A stretch of 64,000 bases of DNA from Odontocerum albicorne (GCA_949825065.1 OX463844.1:24585763-24649762); one strand, 5' to 3'. Counted from the first letter of the stretch, positions 43,651 to 55,340 are shown. Translations and numbers: made by a program. The notes: a model not told the origin generated them from the sequence alone.

Positions 43651-45917
43651 CAGTGGAACCTCTCATAACGAGAATAATTCGTTCCAGAATCTTGCTCGTT
43701 ATGTGAAACACTCGTTAAGCGAAAAAAAATTCCCATATAAATCAATGTAAAATACGATAATGCGTTCCATGCCGAAAAAAAAACAATTTGTTTTTATTTT
43801 TAACGTTTATTCAAATAAAATTACATCCTACTTATAAATTGTTAAGGAGCGTAACAACCCGGAATACGATTTCGATTTGCAAAAAACAATAAAAAAATCG
43901 AAATAACTAGTTTATTATTTATGACAAATTATTAATTCTTGTTTTTCCAGAAAGCTGTCTAGAGACATTTGTTTTTGACGACGCTTCAAAATTTGGTGAA
44001 AATGTGACACAGCATTATCATTGAATAAATTTGTAGAACGCATAGCCACCTCCTTATTAGGGTGATGCTTCTTAATGTACGATGCAACAGTTTCCCATGC
44101 TTTCAGCATTTCTCTTATTGCGCCAGAAGATCGTTGCTCTGCTCCTTCCTCCTCCTCCACTAACAAACTCTCCTCCATAACTTCTTGCTGTGAAACACAA
44201 TGCAACTCCATAAGCTCTTTGGTGGTCAGCTCTTGACTGTGCTCTTCCACAAGCTCATCAATATCGTTGTTATCCACCTCCAGTCCCATGGTATTGGCCA
44301 AAGACACAATATCGTTGACTGTAGACTCCACAGGTACTGTTTCAAACCCCTCAAAATCACATTCGACAACGCTCTCTGACCAAAGCTTCTTCCCAGCAGA
44401 AGTGAGGGTCCTCTTGGTAACCCCTTCCCACGCCTTGTCAACCATCTTGAGGCAAGCAACGATGTGAAAGTGATATTTCCAAAACTCTCTGAGAGTGAGA
44501 CTTGTCCCTTCAGTCACCTCAAAACAACGCTCGAAGAGTGTTTTAGTGTAGAGTTTCTTAAAGTTAGAAATAACCTGCTGGTCCATAGGCTGGAGTAACT
44601 GAGTGGTGTTGGGAGGCAGAAACTGGATTTCGATGAAATTAAATTCTTCAAGAATATTATCTTGTAGTCCTGGAGGATGGGCGGGTGCGTTGTCCATAAC
44701 GAGCAAGACATGGAGTGGCAGATTCATCTCAAGCAAATATTTTTTCACAGAAGGACCAAACACTTCATTAATTCAATTAGTGAAAATGACACGTGTCACC
44801 CAAACCTTCTTGTTGGATCTCCACATCACATTTAGTCTGCTCTTCTGGACATTACACTTTTTGAAGGCTCGTGGAGTTTCTGAATGGTAAACAAGCAGCG
44901 GTTTAATTTTCAAATCGCCGCTTGCATTGGCACAAAATAGCAGCATGAGGCGGTCTTTCATTGGCTTGTGGCCGGGCATTGCATTCTCCTCTGCTGTTAT
45001 ATAGGTGCGCTTTGGCATCTTTTTCCAGAAGAGACCCATCTCGTCACAATTAAAAACTTGTTGCGGCAGGTAACCCTCAGAATCTACGAGCTTCTTATAG
45101 TCGCCGATGAAGTTCTCTGCTGCCTTTGTGTCAGAGTTTGCTGCTTCACCGTGCCTCACAACGCTGTGGATGCCGGTTCTTCTCTTAAATTTCTCGAACC
45201 ATCCATGACTTCCCTTAAATTGTACTTCTTTTTCGGTTGATGATCCTGGCGTCTTCTAAATGAGGTCGGCGAAAATAGCTTTCGCTTTCTCACAAATGAT
45301 GTTTTCGTTAATAGTATCGCCTTGCAATTGCTTTTCGTTTATCCATATGAGAAGCAACCTTTTAACATCATCAAGAGTAGGTAACCGTTTCGTACACATT
45401 CTTGACACTCCCTTTGAAGCATCTATCTTCTTAATTTTGTCCTTGTTCTTGAGGATAGTGCAAATCGTTGATGTAGACCGATTGTACGAGTATGTGCGCG
45501 CTAGATCAGCCACGCTCACATCTCTTTCTCGCTTTTGAATGATTTTACGTTTCATTTCTACAGTTACTTTTATTCTCTTATGGCTGTCTTTTTGTGGCTT
45601 TTTCTTCAGGGACATTTTTGCAAGGGTTATTAAAGTTTGCACAAAAAAATTACAAATAATGTCTGAACACAAGTTTGGAAAAATGTGTGATCACATGTGA
45701 CACTAACGTGCTAGCAGAACGAGTGCTAACCAGAGACTGACGCACTGGCGCGGAAGTCCCGACTCACAAGAGAGTGACGTGAAGATGGGACTTCCCCTTT
45801 CTGCGTCACTCGTTATGCGAAATGTCGCTCGTTAAGGGAGCATTTTTTTCACAACCTGTTTAGCTCGTTATGCGAATTACTCGTTATGAGAGGTGCTCGT
45901 TATGAGAGGTTCCACTG
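43651..45917 (-). mobile_element. Tigger/pogo element, complete termini, 2267 bp
   Basis: Both ends are CAGTGGAACCTCTCATAAC (right end in reverse complement), flanked by TA at 43649-43650 and 45918-45919. Subterminal copies of CTCGTTATG are repeated three to four times at each end. A different family from the 36127 Tigger. Encodes one transposase broken by two nonsense codons. Confidence 0.95.
43915..45615 (-). pseudogene. Tigger transposase with two in-frame stop codons
   Basis: CENP-B-like DDE transposase. Start MSLKKKPQKDSHKR at 45615; HTH region MKRKIIQKRERDVSVADLA then STICTILKNKDKIKK; second HTH GSHGWFEKFKRRTG; catalytic QVFNCDEMGLFWKKMP (Asp 1), LLVMDNAPAHPPGL (Asp 2) and LLQPMDQQVISNFK (Asp 3); acidic segment EEEEGAEQRSS; C-terminus MSLDSFLEKQ. 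The three open segments are all in one frame, interrupted only by TAG (45256-45258) and TGA (44773-44775; the context suggests an original Trp). 566 codons in all. Recently inactivated. Confidence 0.95.
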
Positions 45918-46297
45918 TACACGTATTGATTGGCGATTTCATAGGTCACGTGTGTTCTGAATTGTATTTGATATGTTATCTTTTGTTTGACAATCATTGG
46001 TGTGATTCGAATAGGATACTTAAGTGTCATATATATTGTCAAGGAATAAATAAATAATTTCAATGTTGAAAACAAATAAATTATTCAATTTCATTCAATA
46101 AACGTTACAGTTAGTGGTTAATTAAATAGAAGGAATATGTTGTAAATTTCTTATCACTCATCAAGGGTTAATGGTAAAACACTGAGGGTTTCAGATTTGA
46201 ATTCTGATGATGATAAAAATGATTAGTTTGTTTCTTTTTGGAAATATTTCTTATTTTTCTAATTGTTTAGTATATAGTCTATCAATCAACAATGGCT
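45918..46297. other. Spacer; possible tRNA-like head
   Basis: At 46157-46215, AAGGGTTAATGGTAAAACAC and AGATTTGAATTCTGATG resemble decayed A and B boxes. The rest is the 3' flank of the LINE that follows on the minus strand. Confidence 0.3.
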
Positions 46298-47779
46298 CTA
46301 CAACCCAGGTCGGGTCTTGGCCTCCTTTAAAGCACGCCTCCATGACTGGCGGTCCTGTGCTGCTGTTCGCCAGTTCTGGATGCCAATGAGCTGCGCATCC
46401 CTATTGACACCATCCAGCCATCGAAGCTTCGGCCTTCCTGGCTTTCTTCGACCCCCCGGTGTGCCATTCAAGAGCCTTCTCGGAATGTCTTCCTCACTCA
46501 TTCGCTGCACGTGTCCAGCCCACCTGAGTCTCCCAATTAAAATCTCTTGTGTTATGGTAGGGTCTCCATACAGACCGTACAGCTCCTGATTATACCTGAT
46601 ACGCCATTCTCCGTTATTGCAAATGGGGCCATATATTTTGCGCAGAATCTTCCTCTCAAATGTCCCTAGAGCCCTCATGTCCACTCTACTTAGAGTCCAA
46701 CATTCTGAGCCATAGGTGAGCACAGGTCGGATGAGTGTTTTATAAAGTAGAGTTTTGGTTTTTCTAGAGAGATGTCGTGATTTCATGTACCTCTGCAGTC
46801 CAAAATAGCATCGGTTTGCAGCTATTAATCTTCGATTTATTTCAGTGGAAACATCGTTCTTACTTGTCACCATGGTACCGAGATACACAAATTCAGAAAC
46901 GGTTTGGAAGGTAAAGTTGTCTATTTGTAGACTTATTGGGTTTTGGCGTCCATTTACGGGCATATATTTTGTTTTGGTCTCACTGACTACTAAGCCTAGG
47001 TTTTTTGCTGATGCTGCTAGTGCTCGGAAGGCATTTATAAGTTCATGTTCCGACCTCGCTATGATGTCAATGTCATCTGCATAAGCCAGGAGCTGCACAG
47101 ATTTACTGAATATATGGCCTGTTGTTTGTATGCCGCTATCCCTAATGGCCTTTTCCAAAGCCATATTAAACAGCGTACACGCCAAAGCATCTCCTTGTCT
47201 AAGTCCATTAAATGTTTTAAGAGGTTCAGACAGATCCCCTTGCACTCTGACACGGCACTCAACGTTGGACATTGTAAGCCTGACTAGGTTAATGAGTTTG
47301 ACAGGAATATTAAATTCAGCCATAGCTTCATAGAGTTTTGTCCTATTGACCGTGTCGTAGGCAGCCTTAAAGTCTATGAAGAGGTGGTATGTATCAATGT
47401 TGAACTCTACAGTCTTTTCCAATATATGTCTAAGTGAAAACATTTGATCTATTGTTGACCTTCCCCTACGAAATCCAGTTTGGTATTTTCCAATTATGCA
47501 TTCGGAGTATTTCTGCAATCTATTACAAAGAATGTTTGAGAGTATTTTATATGCTATATTTAAAAGGGTGATACCCCTATAATTGGAGCAACTCATGGGG
47601 TCTCCTTTTTTGAGCAGGGGACATATTATACCACAATTCCACTCATTTGGTAGTATTTTGTAGCGCCAGATGTCACAGATGATTTTGTGAATATGATTGT
47701 GGAGAGCCTTGCCACCATGCTTGAACACCTCAGCGGGTAGATTATCACATCCAGGTGCTTTGTTATATAGTCTATACAA
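46298..47779 (-). CDS. LINE reverse transcriptase, 493 open codons, 5'-truncated
   Basis: Reverse transcriptase of a non-LTR retrotransposon. Landmarks: NKAPGCDNLPAEVFKHG (~6-22); GIICPLLKKGD and SNYRGITLLN (finger region); GKYQTGFRRGRSTIDQ; LFIDFKAAYDTVNR (134-145, metal-binding Asp); NGLRQGDALACTLFN; LAYADDIDIIAR (YADD 233-236, catalytic); then VSETKTKYM, FVYLGTMVTS, LLYKTLIRPVLTYGSECW, LRWAGHVQRM and PGRPKLRWLDGV. It ends KTRPGL. The endonuclease domain and ORF1 are missing at the 5' end (~47788), typical of LINE truncation. No stops inside, so relatively young. The left-over ATG is internal, not a true start. A mariner abuts the 5' junction. Confidence 0.9.
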   Translation of the reverse strand: MYRLYNKAPGCDNLPAEVFKHGGKALHNHIHKIICDIWRYKILPNEWNCGIICPLLKKGDPMSCSNYRGITLLNIAYKILSNILCNRLQKYSECIIGKYQTGFRRGRSTIDQMFSLRHILEKTVEFNIDTYHLFIDFKAAYDTVNRTKLYEAMAEFNIPVKLINLVRLTMSNVECRVRVQGDLSEPLKTFNGLRQGDALACTLFNMALEKAIRDSGIQTTGHIFSKSVQLLAYADDIDIIARSEHELINAFRALAASAKNLGLVVSETKTKYMPVNGRQNPISLQIDNFTFQTVSEFVYLGTMVTSKNDVSTEINRRLIAANRCYFGLQRYMKSRHLSRKTKTLLYKTLIRPVLTYGSECWTLSRVDMRALGTFERKILRKIYGPICNNGEWRIRYNQELYGLYGDPTITQEILIGRLRWAGHVQRMSEEDIPRRLLNGTPGGRRKPGRPKLRWLDGVNRDAQLIGIQNWRTAAQDRQSWRRALKEAKTRPGL

Positions 47780-47790
47780 TATACTATATA

Positions 47791-49087
47791 TTGGGTGTTA
47801 ACATAAGTTGTGTCCGTTTTTTTTCAAATGAAGAGAACAAGAGGACACAACAAAAAAAATAAAACAAATAAGTCAATAATGTATACTCCTTCATTATTTA
47901 CAACTTTTTGCCAACGTTCTACAAGTTTTTCAATGCCTGTACGATAAAAACCACCCGGTCTTGACTCGAGGAATTCGTCCAAGCATGTCCGCAATTCGAC
48001 GTCAATATTGAAAGAGACGCCGCGCAAATTGTTCGAAAGCGACCGGAAAAGGTGGAAATCTACGGCGCGAGGTCTGGAGAATATGGACGGTGCGGCAGGA
48101 CTTCCCAACCAAGCGTTTGAATGGCATTTTTCGTAATGTTGGCGATATGAGTGCGGGCGTCATCGTGTTGCAGAATAACGCCATATTGCCGATCCGGCCT
48201 TTTTTGTTGAATTGCAGTGTTGAGCCGCTGCATTTGCAGAATGTATAGCTCCGCGTTGACTGTCTGATTGCGTTCAAGTATCTCGTAGTGGATGACGCCT
48301 TGCCAATCCCACCAGATGCAAATCATCGTCTTGCGCGGATGCAAACCTTGTTTCGCTCTGGACGTTGCTTGTTGAGCATAACTCACCCATTCTTTCCGTT
48401 TCTTCATATTCACATAAAGGCACCATTTTTCATCACCAGTAATGATGCGGTAAAGGAAACTTTGCTTGTGGCCATGCGTAGCTCGTTGACGCGCGAGCAA
48501 ACCAGCAGAAATTGTCGAACGTTGATTTTTGTTGTTTTCACTCAAAACATGTGGAACCCATGCGCCGAACTTCTGGACATTTCCCACTGATTTAAGATGG
48601 CGGTATTTAGTCATGTGACCACAATTCATCTGCTCAGCCAAATCTACGGTGGTTTGAAGGGTATCTTCATGAATAATATGGTTTAAGCGGTCCTCATCGA
48701 AGTCCACTGGTCGTCCGGAATGCTCCATGTCTTGCAGGTCAAAATTACCGTCTTTGACAGGCAAAAACCATCGACGAGCTGTCCTTTCATTCATAGCATC
48801 TTCACCGTACACTTCGCAAATATCGCGAGTAGCTTTGGCAGTTTTATTCCCTCGATTGAACGCGAACAGAAGAAGGTGTCGAAAATGCTCACTTTCGTCT
48901 ACTTGACATTCCATTTTGAAGGCTGGTAATCAAATAAAATAATATATGTAACGTAAAAGCAAACACAATATCTTGTAGAGCAGAAGATTTTCTTTCGAAT
49001 GACGTATAAGCTTTACCATTTTGTTTGACTTTTGGTGCTCATTTTTAAATTTGGAAAAATACGAACACAACTTATGTTAACACCTAA
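47791..49087 (-). mobile_element. Complete mariner element, 1297 bp
   Basis: Termini TTGGGTGTTAACATAAGTTG and, on the other strand, TTAGGTGTTAACATAAGTTG, with TA on both sides (47789-47790, 49088-49089). Normal mariner length, with one nearly intact transposase gene on the minus strand. Confidence 0.95.
47824..48914 (-). pseudogene. Mariner transposase with one frameshift at the third Asp
   Basis: DD34D transposase. Start MECQVDESEHFRHLLL (48914). HTH1: KATRDICEVYG and NERTARRWF; then SGRPVDFDEDRLNHII; YRIITGDEKWCLYVN (Asp 1); VILQHDDARTHIA (Asp 2). At SPDLAP the frame meets TAG (48060-48062). The next frame continues with VDFHLFRSLSNNL, VELRTCLDEFLESRP and FYRTGIEKLVERWQK. A single-base loss therefore removes the third Asp and the C-terminus. 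By alignment, Asp 2 and Asp 3 would be 34 residues apart. Otherwise complete; a very recent pseudogene. Confidence 0.93.
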
Positions 49088-49201
49088 TACATTTAAAAAG
49101 TTAAACAATACAGTACAAGATCCGTTGTCAACCGTGGTCAATCCTCGAAAACTCCCGATGCTATGCAGCTTTAATCCAATAGCTTAAGCATTTTATATAC
49201 T

Positions 49202-49270
49202 CGTATGAGTATTATAATGTGATCGAGCGGTATTATAATGTGATCATGCGATATTATAATACGATCGTGC
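49202..49270. repeat. Imperfect 21-bp tandem repeat (3 copies)
   Basis: TATTATAATGTGATCGAGCG, TATTATAATGTGATCATGCG and TATTATAATACGATCGTGCG in succession. Confidence 0.85.
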
Positions 49271-50206
49271 GTATTGATTCAAGCATGCACTATATGAATT
49301 GTTCGGTGTCCATTTCATGACCAATCTATTTTAATCTTTTTGACTTACAAAACATCTACTACATTGTTTGACCGTATAAAGAGAGATAACAAATTTTGAA
49401 AATATATATTTTTTTAAATTTTAATTAAACACTCACCTGCCTAACGAGGCTTATGCATGTTTTAAGGCTGATAGGTTTCTCAAAACAAAACAGAATGTTA
49501 AATAAATGTATATAGAACTGGTATTAGAATAAATTTCACACTTAAACAGAAAATAAATGAAATTCAGTCGTATCCGCTTATCATCAAGAAAGAACATTGC
49601 AATGTACCAAGTGCCATTCACTGATTTGTAGTCACAAAAAACACAAAAAGTTCACAGAAACAAGGAAATAAAAACTGCGCATAATATGTTACATTTCCAT
49701 AGCATAATTTTGATCCAATTTGAGTTGTCATCTATGTTGACGTTATCTCTTACTATATTTGGTATGTTTTCTATCAGTCATTTTTTTATTTCACTTTTAT
49801 GTTTACTGTATATTTTAATATCTCTTATGCATTTAGTTAATTTAAATCTTGCGCTTGTACAGATATGTTATAAATAAATAAAACTGCCCCATATTTTCTT
49901 AGTCAAAACTAATTATTTTAAACAATACATATCGTTTGCGTCCTTATTTCTTTTATGATGATGCCACAAGGTCATAATTAAAATACGCTGGTCTCCGAAG
50001 CTGTCACTCACAATGAAGGCTTAACATCTCAAGTTCTACCAGAATGTGTCAACTCGATGTCAACTCATCCAGCCGAGAACTGTCAATTCTAAATTTCCAC
50101 ATTACCAAGCTTTTTTACTATACTCCGTCTAACACCGAAAGTTAGCTCATAATTAGAATCGGGCATTAAAGAGATGATTTTATATTTAAATTCATTTAAT
50201 AAACGG
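49271..50206. other. No gene recognised
   Basis: AT-rich DNA. The ORF at 49686-49877 is hydrophobic but shows no family resemblance. Confidence 0.5.
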
Positions 50207-50320
50207 AGCGACCTCCGTCTCTTGGTTGGTATATAAGTTCTTCCAACCCAGGGGTTTCGAGGTCAATTCACTATGGTATCCAAAAAATTGAATCCAGTAT
50301 AGTGTTTTCACAAGTGGCAT
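50207..50320 (+). mobile_element. SINE head fragment
   Basis: GCGACCTCCGTCTCTTGGTT with downstream CCAACCCAGGGGTTTCGAGG resembles the local tRNA-like head with a disrupted B box. The 3' domain is not recognised. Confidence 0.45.
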
Positions 50321-50852
50321 CAAGAAATAGCCATTCATATAGTTTTAATATGATTAAAAATATATTTAAGAATATTTAGCCTAACGAAAGGCTGCAAATT
50401 AAACATTCTTCCATCATCAAGATGACTGACAATCATTCTCGATCACGAGAAATTGTCTATAGTGTCGTAATTTTTTTAGACAAGATGGGAAGGGGATGAA
50501 GAAACGATCAAGAAAATGATATATAAAACAAATAACAAGTCTACAAAATATTCTTTATTATTAACATAATCTCAAGACATGTCTAGTTATTTTTTTTACT
50601 TAAATGACACAGAAGCGGTTCAAAAATAATTTGTAATTAGAAAGCTTCCAAAAAAAGCACGCACACAATATGGCAATTTACTTACTTCATTGCTTAATAT
50701 TAACATCATGGGATAATTTTCTACTGCAGTAGTCCAGAATACATTTTTTAAATAAATTTCTATTTTTAATGGAGCATCTTTCTTTCATTTATATGAGTAT
50801 AGGCGTTGCCCGTATTTTTATTACCGTAACGGTTCTTCGAAATTATACTTTT

Positions 50853-50892
50853 CGTTCTTACGGAAATTATACTCGTACTTTCCGTAAGAACG
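50853..50892. repeat. 14-bp perfect inverted repeat
   Basis: CGTTCTTACGGAAA, 12-base loop containing TACTCGTA, exact reverse complement. Part of a run of ACGGAA/TTCCGT motifs. Confidence 0.88.
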
Positions 50893-51247
50893 ACTATTGG
50901 GAGAATTGGTTTTATACAAAAATACATTCCCAGCTACGCCTTCTCACACTTATCACCAGGATTAGTCCCATTATTTAGATTTTATATTTTCAAGCTTTGG
51001 AGCTAAATCCGTATCCAGGTGAACTATTTATTTCAAGGATTTTATTTTCACCTCCAGTTGCTATGTAGGTTGATACTTTTTTCAGTTTATTGTATTTTGT
51101 GTTATTTTCTATTATGTGTTCACCCTTCAGTGAAACTTAATCGTTTGTTAAGAATTCGCAGAAGTATTTTTATTTTTTGTACTAACGTATTTTTAGTCTG
51201 TTTAAATTAGGATATATTATTATATGCCTCAGTTGCTTGGTTGGTAA

Positions 51248-51320
51248 GACCTCCGTGGCCTAGTTGGTAAGATACTGAACTTCCAACCGAGGTTCGATGC
51301 CCGATGGTACACAAAAAATA
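51248..51320 (+). mobile_element. SINE head fragment
   Basis: GACCTCCGTGGCCTAGTTGG (A box intact), TTCCAACCGAGGTTCGATGC (B box nearly intact) and GGTACAC. No 3' domain follows. A shorter similar head without clear boxes occurs near 51570-51640. Confidence 0.6.
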
Positions 51321-52499
51321 TTTTAAAAAGCGTCCCAATTCGATTAGTGTCCATCTTGTAATAATTCTCGCACACACGCTGAGTCATGCATATATTGTTG
51401 CTTCTTAACGTTCAACGACGAACCGCATGTTACGTGCCTTCAATGGTCCTAAACCCAAAAAATTGATAACTGGAGCTGACGACAATATTGTCTCCCAGCT
51501 TTTCTATTCAATGTCCCGCTTAAAAAAACCGAATATGGTACCATACGAAAAATAAATGGCTCAGTGGAATGACCTTATTGGTCGAATGGTTAACGTGCTT
51601 GTTCTTTGTCATCGGGGCTTAGATTTATTTCATCAAATCTGCAGTATGACTTGACACGATTTCACAGAGTGATCTGACATCTAATCAGATCAACACGAGT
51701 TTTTTATTATGTCACATTAAATTATCTTTTCTCTCTTCCTTCATATGATACATTTAAGATTGGGTACTTCCTGGCATATGCTGATGCGGAAAATTACACA
51801 ATCTTATGACTACAGGCCCCTTCCTATTCTTATATAATTACACAATCTTATGACTACAGGCCCCTTCCTATTCTTATATAATTTTTAATCTTTAATAGTA
51901 ACGAGTTTGATTCCCGATTAAGAGCGCCCTTGAGGAGAGTCTGATTATTAAATGGTGCCATATAAATAGTCCGTATATTATTATTGTCAAAATTCAATGA
52001 CGCTAAGATAGCGATACTCTCATTGAACATACGAGTATGATACATCTGCGATCTTGCTTCATAGACGACTCATGCATATGAAATAAAAGTAAAATATAAA
52101 TGCAATAAATTATGGATTCTTATTAGAAATGCTAAATATTATTCATAAATATCAGAATACAGTATTTATTCATTCATATAATAAGCAAAAAGTATCTACT
52201 ATTTACTTGAATTTATTATACACGAGTATGTATGACTGCTGACCATGACAGCTTTTTTTATAGTTTTTTTTACTCAGAATCAGCAAACGATCATGACAAA
52301 GATTATTTGAATAAAAAGGTTTGAGTCTCTGCAATTTATAATCTTTGTATAACTTATTTCTTTGTTTCAATGTAAATTGTATCAAACAAATGTCAAAATT
52401 ACACTTTTTACAGCAAACAAATAAATGAAAAGGAAACTGAACTGGAAGATTTTTTAATTTTCACATTTCTTGGTTTTAGCATTTAAAAAATATTCATCC
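51321..52499. other. No gene recognised
   Basis: AT-rich DNA with one 44-bp tandem duplication (51792-51879). Confidence 0.5.
51792..51879. repeat. Tandem duplication, 2 x 44 bp
   Basis: AATTACACAATCTTATGACT begins at 51792 and 51836. The units are identical over their length. Confidence 0.9.
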
Positions 52500-53040
52500 T
52501 GTCGTGTAGCTCATGATTGAGTATCGTGACTCCCATGATATCCCTTAACGACTCCTTTCCGACCATCACTGTACTCCACAGTTGTTAAGGGAAGTCCTCA
52601 CTTGGTCAGTCCAACATATTGAGACTTCTCTTGTGTGTCGTCCTTCCACGCTTCTAGTGACCATAAGACTCCAAACTGTCTAATTAGCCACTAGTAATGT
52701 GCCCAAAGAGTCAATGAAGACTCGTCGCATGTTGTTGACAATCTGTCAGTGACTCTCAGTTCTTCGATAATGTAGGCATTATTTTGCCTTGCCGTCCATG
52801 GAATTCGTGATATATTTCTCCAGCACCACATTTCAAATGCATCTATTTTACGTCTTTCTCTTACTCACAGAGTCCACGTCTCCGCGCCATGCATACATAT
52901 TGCAAAGACAAGAGACCTAAATAGACCCATTTTCGTCATGATGGTGATGGTTTTACCCGTACATATATTTTCCAGCTTTGACATCGCATTCTTCGCCATT
53001 TCAATTCTTTACACTTTAGCCTCCATTGTTGATAATACGT
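52500..53040 (-). pseudogene. RTE-like LINE reverse transcriptase C-terminal remnant
   Basis: The minus strand reads IEMAKNAMSKLEN, MGLFRSLVFAICMHGAETW, KIDAFEMWCWRNISRI and WTARQNNAYIIEEL. The RTE ORF at 60510-62438 has the equivalent KMKNLL, YVWSVLLYGVEAW, LEAFEMWIHRRMLRISW and SNVEVL in the same order. Stops interrupt the end. A distinct RTE subfamily. Confidence 0.7.
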
Positions 53041-53299
53041 AAGCATAAGTAAACAAAGTCAGTAACCACTTCTAGACCATGATTAACATTATTGGAAGCA
53101 GTTTGTTACTGCGTTCTTTTACCATTTACTTGAATTTTTACCTTTGCAAAAATATTACATTTATAAATATATAAATATACATTTTATGTATAAATATAAA
53201 TTCTACAATTCTACTAATAACTAAGTTTATATATTAGAATATTTTTTATTTGACAAATATATAGATTAAATCATAATATAATTATTAATCATAATGACT

Positions 53300-55340
53300 C
53301 GTCACGTTCTTTCGAGAAATAGTGAAGAGGAGGTGATTCCGTATTTCCGATATGTTAAAAATCTGGGAATCCTTGTCGATGAAGTTTTGAGTTGACGCAA
53401 TCATATCCCCGAGTTAAGCCCCAAAATCTTCGCAGGTCTCCATTCTCTCAATAGATTGCAAATTCTTCCCTATCTAAAGCAGAATTTTACTAGTTTGCAT
53501 TTTGCCCTTAATTGACTACGGGGAGGTAGTTTTATCGATACAAATGAGGAGTTGTAGGATACGCTGAAAAGGCTCGAAAATGTTTTTATTTGTTGTTTTT
53601 ATCTTAAATAATACGGTAACATGTCTGAATATAGTACTAAACTTCAACGCCTTAAAATAATTTAGCGAAGTTATATCCAGCTTCTATCAACCCTCTTTGG
53701 AGTGTTGAACAATATAATCTGTCCTCATGTTTTTATCTTAAATAATACGGTAACATGTCTGAATATAGTACTAAACTTCAACGCCTTAAAATAATTTAGC
53801 GAAGTTATATCCAGCTTCTATCAACCCTCTTTGGAGTGTTGAACAATATAATCTGTCCTCATATTTTTATCTTAAATAATACGGTAACATGTCTGAATAT
53901 AGTACTAAACTTCAACGCCTTAAAATAATTTAGCGAAGTTATATCCAGCTTCTATCAACCCTCTTTGGAGTGTTGAACAATATAATCTGTCCTCATATTT
54001 TTATCTTAAATAATACGGTAACATGTCTGAATATAGTACTAAACTTCAACGCCTTAAAATAATTTTGCGAAGTTATATCCAGCTTCTATCAACCCTCTTT
54101 GGAGTGTTGAACAATATAATCTGTCCTCATATTTTTATCTTAAATAATACGGTAACATGTCTGAATATAGTACTAAACTTCAACGCCTTAAAATAATTTA
54201 GCGAAGTTATATCCAGCTTCTATCAACCCTCTTTGGAGTGTTGAACAATATAATCTGTCCCTTTTTTTTATCTTAAATAATACGGTAACATGTCTGAATA
54301 TAGTACTAAACTTCAACGCCTTAAAATAATTTAGCGAAGTTATATCCAGCTTCTATCAACCCTCTTTGGAGTGTTGAACAATATAATCTGTCCTCATGTT
54401 TTTATCTTAAATAATACGGTAACATGTCTGAATATAGTACTAAACTTCAACGCCTTAAAATAATTTAGCGAAGTTATATCCAGCTTCTATCAACCCTCTT
54501 TGGAGTGTTGAACAATATAATCTGTCCTCATGTTTTTATCTTAAATAATACGGTAACATGTCTGAATATAGTACTAAACTTCAACGCCTTAAAATAATTT
54601 AGCGAAGTTATATCCAGCTTCTATCAACCCTCTTTGGAGTGTTGAACAATATAATCTGTCCTCATGTTTTTATCTTAAATAATACGGTAACATGTCTGAA
54701 TATAGTACTAAACTTCAACGCCTTAAAATAATTTAGCGAAGTTATATCCAGCTTCTATCAACCCTCTTTGGAGTGTTGAACAATATAATCTGTCCTCATA
54801 TTTTTATCTTAAATAATACGGTAACATGTCTGAATATAGTACTAAACTTCAACGCCTTAAAATAATTTAGCGAAGTTATATCCAGCTTCTATCAACCCTC
54901 TTTGGAGTGTTGAACAATATAATCTGTCCTCATGTTTTTATCTTAAATAATACGGTAACATGTCTGAATATAGTACTAAACTTCAACGCCTTAAAATAAT
55001 TTAGCGAAGTTATATCCAGCTTCTATCAACCCTCTTTGGAGTGTTGAACAATATAATCTGTCCTCATATTTTTATCTTAAATAATACGGTAACATGTCTG
55101 AATATAGTACTAAACTTCAACGCCTTAAAATAATTTAGCGAAGTTATATCCAGCTTCTATCAACCCTCTTTGGAGTGTTGAACAATATAATCTGTCCTCA
55201 TATTTTTTTTCTGAGCATGAATTGTTCTTCTGATTCTTTGAATACAAACTCATATTCTGATCCTTTGAATATGTCATCTTTTGCGGTTCACTCGGCTCGA
55301 CTTTGGAAGGTTCTCCTAGGCTGGGAGACAGCCTTCGGGC
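53300..55340 (+). pseudogene. LINE family A RT C-terminus interrupted by a tandem array
   Basis: Forward frames read VKNLGILVDEVLS, KIFAGLHSLNRLQILP, ERLENV and NMSEYSTKLQRLKI. After the array they continue ICPHIFFLSMNCSSDS and FAVHSARLWKVLL. Order and spacing match the LINE at 58895-59785 (FSLKVLPTFLP, KLQRLQNVYLRF, HITSYQKALNWLNV, VHAVRLWNQL). The segment from roughly 'FYLK' to 'NNIICPH' has been multiplied in place (53601-55207), so one RT fragment flanks and includes the array. Many stops. Confidence 0.8.
53601..55207 (+). repeat. Tandem array: 12 copies of a 134-bp LINE-derived unit
   Basis: The marker ATCTTAAATAATACGG occurs at 53601, 53735, 53869, 54003, 54137, 54270, 54404, 54538, 54672, 54806, 54940 and 55074. 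The spacing is 134 bp every time except one 133. Copies are almost identical; variants include CATG/CATA at the junctions, one CATA to C change near 54260, and one TTTAGCG to TTTTGCG near 54064. The unit is a piece of LINE RT coding sequence (44.7 codons, so the frame is not kept). Junctions lie in T-runs. Confidence 0.97.

Noticed and set aside
46317..47333. Several plus-strand ORFs opposite the RT
   Set aside because: They are antisense shadows of the minus-strand RT and have no domains of their own.
47779..49130. The mariner interrupts the LINE RT, with RT sequence resuming beyond 49089
   Set aside because: A short open frame does run across the rejoined site, but it shows no RT motif, so simple adjacency to a 5'-truncated LINE is safer.
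53601..55207. Regular spacing suggests a CRISPR array
   Set aside because: The whole 134-bp unit is repeated with no variable spacers, and it encodes part of a LINE RT in a eukaryotic context.
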